Assembly: GCA_947175715.1 (NCBI GenBank)
Contig: CAMWOD010000040.1
Span: 1-7,616, forward strand
DNA length: 7,616 nt
Origin: an uncultured Porphyromonadaceae bacterium
Lineage (GTDB): Bacteria; Bacteroidota; Bacteroidia; Bacteroidales; Muribaculaceae
Direction: 5' to 3'
Shown here: positions 1 through 5,498 of the stretch, piece by piece
Numbering within the stretch: position 1 is the stretch's first letter
How the letters are laid out: each line of letters opens with the position of its first letter
The notes under the pieces: generated by a model
Database searches by the model: none
What the model saw: only the letters and a program-made list of their open reading frames with translations
Told to the model about the DNA's origin: nothing
Position numbers and translations under genes: made by a program

Positions 1-1
1 T

Positions 2-40
2 ATCGATCCAGGTGATAACGAAGGTGACGATTGGAACTAA
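2..40 (+). CDS. C-terminal tail of an unidentified acidic protein (partial)
   Basis: Reading from base 2 gives IDPGDNEGDDWN followed by TAA at 38-40; the rest of the gene lies outside the window. The tail is strongly acidic (five Asp/Glu in twelve residues) and rich in Gly and Asn, and it ends in Trp-Asn. This frame is preferred because its stop lies 24 bp before a good terminator, as expected for a gene end. Frame 1 stops at 15 and frame 3 would read through the terminator. From memory, such acidic, Trp-ending tails occur on small Bacteroidales proteins and on some surface lipoproteins, so the family cannot be fixed from twelve residues. It could encode the substrate of the protease-kinase-PqqD cassette that follows, but that is inference. 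Confidence 0.45.
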   Translation: MDPGDNEGDDWN

Positions 41-64
41 TAGGACTCATCCAACAAATAAAAT

Positions 65-94
65 AACGCTGACTAATCTTAGCCAGCGTTTTTT
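65..94 (+). terminator. Rho-independent terminator
   Basis: The arms AACGCTGACTAA (65-76) and TTAGCCAGCGTT (79-90) are complementary at eleven of twelve positions, with a single A-C mismatch. The innermost pairs probably open to form the loop. The stem runs into six T (89-94). It ends the gene whose tail stops at 40. No Bacteroidetes promoter (TTTG, about 20 bp, TAnnTTTG) is visible between it and the next start at 114, so it may act as a partial terminator that lets some transcripts into the downstream cassette. Confidence 0.85.
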
Positions 95-113
95 ATATCA
101 ACCAAGTTGACCG

Positions 114-617
114 ATGGAGACAGTGGCCGAAATGCAGAAGCTGTTGCTGCAAAATGGATTTGTGGTGCCCAACACTTCGGGGAGCAGTATGCGCCCCTTG
201 CTATGGGGCCGACATCACCGCGTAGTGGTGGTGCCACTGAGCGGCGAGCCGGAGGTGGACGACCTGTTGTTTTTCAGCTATTCCACACAGGCCGGCGTAA
301 AAAATGTGGTGCACAGGCTGGTGGATGTGAAAGATGAAAATGGTGAGCGGATCTACATAACCCGCGGCGACAACTGCCTAAACTGTGAGTCGGTGCGACG
401 CGGCGACATCATAGGACGAGTGGCCGAGGTGCATCGGCTGTCGGGCTTCAGACCATGGCATGCTATACCGCAGCGGAAGTTTGCCATGACCGACCGATCC
501 TACCTGCGATATTCGCGGGTGTGGGCCGCAACCTGGCCTGCACGCCGGCTATGCTACCTGCTGCGGGCACACGTGCGAGGCGTTTGCGCCCGCTTGCGCT
601 CGATATACCGAAAATAA
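114..617 (+). CDS. S24/S26 (signal-peptidase-like) serine protease
   Basis: This 167-residue protein has signal-peptidase-fold motifs. SGSSMRP (residues 22-28) matches the S-M-x-P nucleophile box, with Ser25 as the probable nucleophile. VVHRL (65-69) puts His67 where archaeal and ER-type signal peptidases (S26B) carry His instead of the bacterial Lys. ITRGDN (82-87) corresponds to the GDN box and may supply an acidic residue. The N-terminus has no membrane anchor or signal peptide. The C-terminal part (about 130-167) is rich in Arg and aromatic residues and could bind membrane or a partner. The family cleaves peptides after binding them in extended form. The start ATG is the first in frame after the terminator. 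It heads a cassette with an HprK-like kinase (15 bp downstream) and a PqqD-like protein, so a role in trimming a small peptide is plausible. The substrate is unknown. The family is well supported; the function is inference. Confidence 0.8.
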   Translation: METVAEMQKLLLQNGFVVPNTSGSSMRPLLWGRHHRVVVVPLSGEPEVDDLLFFSYSTQAGVKNVVHRLVDVKDENGERIYITRGDNCLNCESVRRGDIIGRVAEVHRLSGFRPWHAIPQRKFAMTDRSYLRYSRVWAATWPARRLCYLLRAHVRGVCARLRSIYRK

Positions 618-632
618 TAAAGCTGAACGAAG

Positions 633-1526
633 ATGAATCACACATACATAGTGGCGCACAACGCCTTCACGGTATCGGCTCCCGACGACCTCGCGGCATG
701 GAAGGAACTGGAGCCTCGCTTCAAGCCATTCGAATGCCGCGGTGGTGACACTTCATCGCTTGAAATACGCATCATCAGCGCACCGCTGCCTCCATGCGAC
801 GGTGAGAGCATATACCGCCCCGAGCACGACGGCATAGGATTTATCACGGCGCAGGCATGGCGCTTGGCCGACGGTAGCCTGGCGATGGAGTTCAGGCATG
901 TGGAGGAATGCGAGCCGCGTGTGATGATGAAAATGCCTGCACGGCTCGACCATGCGGAGATTGTGATAGCGCCCGATGGCGACAGCAATGACACGTATTT
1001 CTTGTCGCATGCGCTGATGATAGCCTACATGCTGGGCACGTCGGGCAACGGCACGTTGCTGATTCACGCATCGGCTGTGACGCATGGCAGTAAGGCATAC
1101 CTGTTTCAAGGACGTAGCGGCACTGGCAAGAGCACGCATGCGTCGCTTTGGACAAGGAATATCGATGGAGCGGAACTGCTCAACGACGACCATCCGGTGA
1201 TACGTTTTACGGCCGATGGCACCGCTATGGCCTACGGATCGCCCTGGAGCGGCAAGACGCACTGCTACCGCAATGTGGCAGCCCCGATAGGGGCTTTCGT
1301 GCGCATAGTGCGAGGCAAGGAAAACGTGCTGCGACAGCTACCCCTGCTCAATGCTTACGCATCGCTGACATCGTCGGTATTCTTCGTGCCATTTCTCAGC
1401 GATAAGCTGCGCGATGTGCGGCACGCGGTGGTCGAGCGGCTGGCAAGCACGGTGCCGTGCTACGAAATGCACTGCCGCCCCGATGACGACGCCGCTATAA
1501 CCTGCTGTAACGGACTAAAAAGATGA
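633..1526 (+). CDS. HprK/PEP-carboxykinase-fold P-loop kinase (HprK-like)
   Basis: This 297-residue protein has a poorly conserved N-terminal half (1-140) and an HPr-kinase/PEPCK-like nucleotide-binding core. LLIHASAV (142-149) precedes the P-loop as in HprK-type proteins. GRSGTGKS (160-167) is the Walker A motif with Lys166. ELLNDDH (181-187) resembles the Walker B/catalytic acidic pair (Asp185, Asp186). YGSPWSGKT (201-209) is typical of the Bacteroidetes HprK-like branch often named 'phosphoenolpyruvate carboxykinase (ATP)'. The HPr-interaction signature of true HprK is not recognised, and the neighbours are not phosphotransferase genes, so it is unlikely to be carbon-regulatory HprK. Members of this fold also include kinases that phosphorylate lasso-peptide precursors. 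Sitting between a protease and a PqqD-like protein, it may phosphorylate a peptide or small protein. The next gene starts 4 bp after its stop. Family assignment is strong; the substrate is inference. Confidence 0.85.
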   Translation: MNHTYIVAHNAFTVSAPDDLAAWKELEPRFKPFECRGGDTSSLEIRIISAPLPPCDGESIYRPEHDGIGFITAQAWRLADGSLAMEFRHVEECEPRVMMKMPARLDHAEIVIAPDGDSNDTYFLSHALMIAYMLGTSGNGTLLIHASAVTHGSKAYLFQGRSGTGKSTHASLWTRNIDGAELLNDDHPVIRFTADGTAMAYGSPWSGKTHCYRNVAAPIGAFVRIVRGKENVLRQLPLLNAYASLTSSVFFVPFLSDKLRDVRHAVVERLASTVPCYEMHCRPDDDAAITCCNGLKR

Positions 1527-1530
1527 AGCT

Positions 1531-1800
1531 ATGAAAATAAAGAAAGGTTTTACACTACGCACAGTCATGGGCCAGAACATCATATTGGCCGAAGGTAACA
1601 ATGCCGACAGTTTCGGCAAGATGATCACGCTCAACTCGTCGGCAGCGATGCTGTGGGAGAAGCTTAAAGGGAAAACATTCGATGTGGACGATGCCGCCCG
1701 ACTGCTCGTCGAGCATTACGACATCGACCAGGAGCAGGCACACGCCGACGCCTCCCACATCATCAACCTAATGATGGACAAGGGCCTCCTCGACCGCTAA
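1531..1800 (+). CDS. PqqD-like protein (RiPP-recognition-element type)
   Basis: This 89-residue protein fits the PqqD family in length and pattern: an N-terminal beta region (about 4-35, with FTLRTVMGQNIIL), then the conserved MITLNSSAAMLWEKLKG stretch (31-47), then helices built around LLVEHYDID (58-66) and the terminal INLMMDKGLLD (78-88). PqqD-type domains are small winged-helix peptide-binding modules that hold the leader of a ribosomal precursor peptide and present it to modifying enzymes. In PQQ synthesis the partner is the radical SAM enzyme PqqE, but no pqqA, pqqC or pqqE is seen here, so PQQ synthesis is not indicated. With 4 bp after the kinase gene, it is most likely translated from the same message and serves as its substrate adaptor. 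That role is inferred from context. No terminator with a T-run is visible after it. Confidence 0.85.
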   Translation: MKIKKGFTLRTVMGQNIILAEGNNADSFGKMITLNSSAAMLWEKLKGKTFDVDDAARLLVEHYDIDQEQAHADASHIINLMMDKGLLDR

Positions 1801-1802
1801 TC

Positions 1803-1841
1803 AATTAGTAATTAGCAATTAGTAATTAGTAATGAGTAATT
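1803..1841 (+). repeat. Degenerate 7-bp tandem repeat (AATTAGT)
   Basis: Five 7-bp units in a row (AATTAGT, AATTAGC, AATTAGT, AATTAGT, AATGAGT) plus a partial AATT begin 2 bp after the pqqD-like stop codon. Two of the five full units differ from the consensus by one base. The stretch is much more AT-rich than its surroundings. It lies in the 149-bp convergent gap between the cassette and the leftward gene. Similar AATTAGT-type runs are, from memory, common between genes in Bacteroidales. Its function is unknown; replication slippage is a simple explanation. Confidence 0.85.
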
Positions 1842-1949
1842 GGGCATGCGTGTGTCCGATTCGTCCGTACCCATGATGCAGTGACCGGCAGCTACGCAGC
1901 CAGTCTAATCCACCGCTGCCTCTCCGAGGCCACTGGGGAGGTGGGGAGG

Positions 1950-2312
1950 CTACTCGGCGTAGAGGTTTTCGGACTTCTGGGGGATATATTGCTCCACGAG
2001 GTCTTCGATTTTCTTGAGATCGGGACGCTTGGCTGCATAATCTATCAAAGCACCGATGGGGTAGAGATCGGGGTCGGAAGCCGACTGGAAATCGGCAGCA
2101 TCCTCCGAATAGTCGCCATCAACGGCTGCGTCGGCCTCGATGGCGTAATCGCTGAACGCGATGGCGCGATTGGCGTCGCGGTGGCGTTCGATGCCTACCA
2201 ACAGTGTAGTGGGGATGATACTGAGCTGTGGGTCGTCGCCCCACTGGTCGGGATTGTTGATAACCTTTGCCACCTGAAGGGCAATAGCGTCGGTGAGTTC
2301 TTTACGTGTCAT
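1950..2312 (-). CDS. Acidic 120-residue hypothetical protein
   Basis: I do not recognise the family. The reverse strand encodes 120 residues from MTRKELTDAI to a TAG stop at 1950-1952. The N-terminal third looks helical (KELTDAIALQVAKVIN, 4-19). The middle (about 29-64) includes IIPTTLLVGIERH and a hydrophobic/acidic stretch, followed by a very acidic segment around 65-82 (GDYSEDAADFQSASD). The C-terminus is helical and charged (RPDLKKIEDLVEQYI). There is no signal peptide, membrane segment or obvious catalytic motif. The reading frame is open far upstream to 2825, but that extension overlaps pyrH and its promoter. The Met at 2312 is therefore chosen, because it sits at the edge of the AT-rich intergenic region and starts the coherent part of the protein. 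It is convergent with the pqqD-like gene and divergent from pyrH. It is probably a single-gene unit. Confidence 0.7.
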   Translation of the reverse strand: MTRKELTDAIALQVAKVINNPDQWGDDPQLSIIPTTLLVGIERHRDANRAIAFSDYAIEADAAVDGDYSEDAADFQSASDPDLYPIGALIDYAAKRPDLKKIEDLVEQYIPQKSENLYAE

Positions 2313-2387
2313 AGCTATATATTTTTCACTAATATAACGCCTGCCCCAATTATTTAGTTCTGCGCGCATGAAGGTTGATGGGGGGCG

Positions 2388-2419
2388 TTTGGTAATGCGG
2401 AAAATATAGTTTATCTTTG
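2388..2419 (+). promoter_or_regulatory. Bacteroidetes sigma-ABfr-type promoter of pyrH
   Basis: TTTG at 2388-2391 (-33 element) and TATCTTTG at 2412-2419 (-7 element, consensus TAnnTTTG) are separated by exactly 20 bp. This is the known Bacteroidetes housekeeping promoter arrangement. Transcription would start around 2425-2428, leaving a leader of about 55 nt before the pyrH ATG at 2481. It is the only clear promoter seen for the pyrH-to-mnmE gene run. Confidence 0.8.
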
Positions 2420-2430
2420 CCGATAGCATG

Positions 2431-2454
2431 GGTTGCGGCTCTACGGCAGCGACC
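2431..2454 (+). other. Possible hairpin in the pyrH leader
   Basis: GGTTGC (2431-2436) can pair with GCGACC (2449-2454) through five Watson-Crick pairs and one G-U pair, around a 12-nt loop. It lies just after the expected transcription start. There is no T-run, so it is not a terminator. It may affect message stability or translation, or may be chance. Confidence 0.3.
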
Positions 2455-2480
2455 ACAAAGAACGTAATAAAGGATAAACA

Positions 2481-3188
2481 ATGGCAAAATTTCAACGTAT
2501 ATTGCTCAAACTCAGCGGTGAGTCGCTGATGGGAGCCCAAGGCTACGGCATCGATCCGGTGAGACTGAACCAATATGCTACCCAGATCAAGGAGGTGGCC
2601 GATAGCGGCATGCAGGTGGCGATAGTAATAGGCGGTGGCAACATTTTCCGCGGGGTGCAAGGCGCCGCCAAAGGTTTTGACCGCGTGAAGGGTGACCAGA
2701 TGGGTATGCTCGCCACTGTGATCAATTCGCTGGCTCTGAGCTCGGCTCTGGAGTCGATAGGCCAGGGCGTGAAGGTGATGACGGCCCTGAACATGTATCC
2801 TATCGGCCAATATTACAGCAAGCACCTGGCCCTTGAGGCGCTTAACGGCGGCGATGTAGTGATAGTGGCCGGAGGCACCGGCAATCCGTTCTTCACCACC
2901 GACACGGCCTCGGCGCTGCGCGGCGTGGAGCTGGGTTGCGACGTGATGCTCAAGGGCACCCGCGTGGATGGCGTATACACCGCCGACCCCGAAAAGGACC
3001 CCACGGCTAAGAAGTTTGACAAAATCACCTACGATGAGGTGCTTGCACGCGGCCTGAAGGTGATGGACCTGACGGCGACAGCGCTATGCAAGGAGAATGA
3101 GCTGCCGATCATAGTGTTTGACATGGACACTCCGGGCAACCTTGCCAAGGTGCTCGCCGGCGACCCTATAGGCACTTACGTTTATTAA
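2481..3188 (+). CDS. pyrH: UMP kinase (uridylate kinase)
   Basis: PyrH phosphorylates UMP to UDP with ATP, the first committed step from UMP to UTP and CTP, in the cytoplasm as a hexamer. The 235-residue length is normal for the family. Visible amino-acid-kinase signatures are KLSGE (10-14), the glycine loop GGGNIFRG (51-58), GDQMGMLAT (71-79), the TGNPFFTTDTA block (133-143) and VDGVYTADP (162-170). The start is supported by MAKFQRILLKLSGE, the usual N-terminus, with the typical beta strand directly after Met. An AAGGA-like stretch lies just upstream, though Bacteroidales rarely depend on it. A matching promoter sits about 60 bp upstream. frr follows after 38 bp, the common bacterial pyrH-frr pairing. 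Confidence 0.97.
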   Translation: MAKFQRILLKLSGESLMGAQGYGIDPVRLNQYATQIKEVADSGMQVAIVIGGGNIFRGVQGAAKGFDRVKGDQMGMLATVINSLALSSALESIGQGVKVMTALNMYPIGQYYSKHLALEALNGGDVVIVAGGTGNPFFTTDTASALRGVELGCDVMLKGTRVDGVYTADPEKDPTAKKFDKITYDEVLARGLKVMDLTATALCKENELPIIVFDMDTPGNLAKVLAGDPIGTYVY

Positions 3189-3226
3189 TCTTACGCATAT
3201 TATCACTCAAAAAAAATCATACCGCA

Positions 3227-3787
3227 ATGACTGACCCCAAAACTTATCTCGATCCCGCTGAGGAAAAAATGGAGATGGCAGTGGCCTATCTCGACGAGTC
3301 GCTCGCCCACATCCGTGCCGGCAAGGCTAATCCGAAGATTCTTGACGCAATCCGTGTGAATTATTACGGCTCGGCAGCCCCGATCTCCAACGTGGCCAAC
3401 ATATCAGTGCCCGACGCTCGCACCATCACCATCACCCCCTGGGAGAAATCGATGTTTAAGGAGATTGAGAAAGCAATCATCAACTCGGAGCTGGGCATCA
3501 CTCCCGAAAATAACGGCGAGGTGATACGCCTGTCAATACCCCCGCTGACCGAGGATCGCCGCAAGCAACTGGTGAAACAGTCGAAGGCCGAGGCCGAAAC
3601 CGCAAAGGTGTCGGTGCGCAACGCCCGCCGCGACGCCATCGAGGGCCTGAAGAAGGCCGTGAAGCAGGGCATGCCCGAGGACGTTGAAAAAGATGCCGAG
3701 GCTACTGCTCAGAAGCTCCACGACAAGTATCTGAAGAAGATCGACGAGCTCTTTGCCGCCAAGGAGAAGGAGATTCTCACCGTTTGA
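3227..3787 (+). CDS. frr: Ribosome recycling factor
   Basis: RRF works with EF-G to split post-termination ribosomes so that the subunits can be reused. The 186-residue length is standard. Conserved signatures are LAHIRAGKANP (26-36), VNYYGSAAPI (44-53), the DARTITITPWEKS block (63-75), IPPLTEDRRKQLVK (104-117) and the RNARRDA stretch (131-137). The alternating long helices of domain I are evident at both ends. The gene follows pyrH by 38 bp with no terminator or promoter visible, and the radical SAM gene starts 6 bp after its stop, so it is most likely co-transcribed with both. Confidence 0.97.
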   Translation: MTDPKTYLDPAEEKMEMAVAYLDESLAHIRAGKANPKILDAIRVNYYGSAAPISNVANISVPDARTITITPWEKSMFKEIEKAIINSELGITPENNGEVIRLSIPPLTEDRRKQLVKQSKAEAETAKVSVRNARRDAIEGLKKAVKQGMPEDVEKDAEATAQKLHDKYLKKIDELFAAKEKEILTV

Positions 3788-3793
3788 TTCAGG

Positions 3794-4573
3794 ATGCAGC
3801 GGGTACTCTTCCACTCCACCATTTTTGGCCCAATACATTCACGTCGCCTTGGCACTTCGTTGGGAGTCAACCTGAGTCCCAACGATGGTAAGGTGTGCAC
3901 ATTCGACTGCCTTTATTGCGAGGCCGGCTACAACGCTCAGGGGCCCGGCACCACTGGCCTACCCTCTCGTGCTCAAGTGGCCCAGCAGCTCGAAGCAAAG
4001 CTGCGACAGATGAAAGCCGAGGGGCAGAAGCTCGACGTAATCACATTCTCGGGCAATGGTGAGCCGACGGCTCACCCTGATTTTGGAGGCATCATCGACG
4101 ATGTGATAGCTCTGCGCGACAAGTATTTCCCCGCGGTGAAAATTTCGGTACTCAGCAATTCCACCCAGCTCGGCCGCCCCGAGGTGGAGAGCGCTCTGCG
4201 TCGTGTCGACAACAACATAGTCAAACTCGACTCGGCTATCGACTCAACCATACGCGTGCTCGACCGCCCCACATCGGCCCGCTTCAATGCCGACGAGGTG
4301 ATAAGGCAAATAGCGAGATTCGGACCGCAATGCATCGTACAAACCATGATACTCACCGGCCGTGATGACAACGGAAACCCCGTGGACAACACTACCGACA
4401 CTGAAATCGACGCACTGATCGACGCATATCGGCGCATTAACCCCAATGAGGTGATGCTTTACTCGATCGACCGCCCTACCCCAGCCCGCAATCTGCACAA
4501 AGTAAGCCGCGAAGAGCTGGAACGCATAGCCGAACGAATACGTCGGGCAGGAATAGCCGTGCAAGTTTCTTGA
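3794..4573 (+). CDS. Radical SAM protein of unknown substrate
   Basis: This 259-residue enzyme carries the canonical radical SAM CxxxCxxC cluster motif as CTFDCLYC (Cys35, Cys39, Cys42), which would hold the 4Fe-4S cluster that cleaves S-adenosylmethionine. The preceding IFGPIHSRRLGTSLGVNLSP (10-29) and the downstream TFSGNGEPTAHP (84-95) are features I associate with the COG0731-like group related to wyosine-type enzymes; FSGNGEPT probably corresponds to the SAM-binding GGE-like region. NIVKLDSAID (141-150) and MLYSIDRPTP (221-230) are further conserved-looking blocks. It lacks a Cys-rich C-terminal SPASM or auxiliary-cluster domain, so it does not look like a PqqE-type peptide-modifying enzyme. 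It lies 6 bp after frr and 1 bp before the carboxypeptidase gene, within the operon. The specific reaction cannot be told from sequence. Confidence 0.88.
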   Translation: MQRVLFHSTIFGPIHSRRLGTSLGVNLSPNDGKVCTFDCLYCEAGYNAQGPGTTGLPSRAQVAQQLEAKLRQMKAEGQKLDVITFSGNGEPTAHPDFGGIIDDVIALRDKYFPAVKISVLSNSTQLGRPEVESALRRVDNNIVKLDSAIDSTIRVLDRPTSARFNADEVIRQIARFGPQCIVQTMILTGRDDNGNPVDNTTDTEIDALIDAYRRINPNEVMLYSIDRPTPARNLHKVSREELERIAERIRRAGIAVQVS

Positions 4574-4574
4574 C

Positions 4575-5498
4575 ATGATGACCGTTCAATCAATGATTAC
4601 CCCCCCGCCATTGATACAAGGCGACAGCGTAGCAATAGTGTCGCCAGCAAGCGTCATCGACCCTAAGCTGGTAGATGGTGCTTGCGACACCCTGTTGAAA
4701 TGGGGCTTTGAACCCCGAGTCTACCCCCATGCACTGGCTGTAGACGGCAGCTATGCGGGAAGCGCCGACGAGCGCCTGAACGACCTGGCCGCAGCTCTCA
4801 CCGACCCCGCAATAAAAGCCATCATATGCTCGCGCGGTGGATATGGAGCCGTGCACTTGCTGAGCAGGTTGAGCCAGCTTGACCTGACGGCGCATCCTAA
4901 GTGGCTGGTGGGCTTCAGCGACATATCGGCTCTGCACGGACTGATGCACAGCCAGGAAGTGATGTCGATACATGGCTCGATGGCCAAGCAGCTCGCACTG
5001 GGCACCGATGATGAAATAAATAAGGATTTATTATCGCTGCTCACCGGAGTGCCACCCCGACCGATTGAATGGGAGTCAGCCAATTTTGTCAACCCCGGCA
5101 CCGTAACGGCGCCCATGATAGGCGGTAATCTCGCCGTAATCTCGGCACTTATCGACACACCTTACAATCTGATAGTACCCGGCACAATCCTCGTGGTAGA
5201 GGACATATCCGAGCCTATCTACAAGGTGGAGCGCATTTTCTATCAACTCATGCTCAGCGGCAAGCTGCAACAGCTGGCGGGACTCGTGGTAGGACAATTC
5301 ACCGAATACCATCCCGACCGCAACCACCTCACAATGGAGGATATGCTGTGCCCTATACTGAAGCAGCTACGATGCCCGGTGGCAACCGACGCACCGATTG
5401 GCCACATAGATTCAAACCGCCCGTGGGTTGAGGGCGCAACGACAACTCTCACAGTTTTACCCAACCGACAGGTCACCATCACTCAGCACATACAATGA
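4575..5498 (+). CDS. LD-carboxypeptidase, S66 family (LdcA-like)
   Basis: LD-carboxypeptidases remove the terminal D-Ala from tetrapeptides of recycled peptidoglycan in the cytoplasm. The 307-residue length fits. The fold landmarks are GDSVAIVSPAS (16-26), ICSRGGYGA (84-92), the nucleophile elbow LVGFSDISALH (111-121) with Ser115, VVEDISEP (207-214) with Glu209, and DAPIGHIDSN (272-281) with His277. Together these form the expected Ser-Glu-His triad of MEROPS S66. No signal peptide is present, in agreement with a cytoplasmic recycling role. Met1, Met2 and Met7 are all possible starts; the first lies 1 bp after the radical SAM stop. Its end overlaps the nuclease gene by 4 bp (ATGA). The S66 family also contains MccF-type microcin self-immunity enzymes, but nothing here points to a microcin. 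Confidence 0.93.
   Translation: MMTVQSMITPPPLIQGDSVAIVSPASVIDPKLVDGACDTLLKWGFEPRVYPHALAVDGSYAGSADERLNDLAAALTDPAIKAIICSRGGYGAVHLLSRLSQLDLTAHPKWLVGFSDISALHGLMHSQEVMSIHGSMAKQLALGTDDEINKDLLSLLTGVPPRPIEWESANFVNPGTVTAPMIGGNLAVISALIDTPYNLIVPGTILVVEDISEPIYKVERIFYQLMLSGKLQQLAGLVVGQFTEYHPDRNHLTMEDMLCPILKQLRCPVATDAPIGHIDSNRPWVEGATTTLTVLPNRQVTITQHIQ

Noticed and set aside
1918..1930. Stem-loop GCCTC-TCC-GAGGC as a terminator for the convergent genes
   Set aside because: The stem is only 5 bp with a 3-nt loop and no T-run on either strand; it is likely chance.
1881..2357. Rightward 158-codon open frame opposite the hypothetical gene
   Set aside because: It is fully antisense to the more protein-like leftward gene, and its residue pattern is repetitive Gly/Val/Ile as expected from a reverse-strand shadow.
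1950..2825. Long leftward open frame of 291 codons
   Set aside because: Its upstream half lies antisense to pyrH and across the pyrH promoter. Only the part from the Met at 2312 behaves like a protein gene, so the shorter 120-codon gene was annotated.
3794..4573. Radical SAM enzyme as the partner of the PqqD-like protein (PQQ or sactipeptide-type system)
   Set aside because: It lies about 2 kb away behind pyrH and frr, lacks a C-terminal Cys-rich SPASM region, and resembles the wyosine-related group rather than PqqE.
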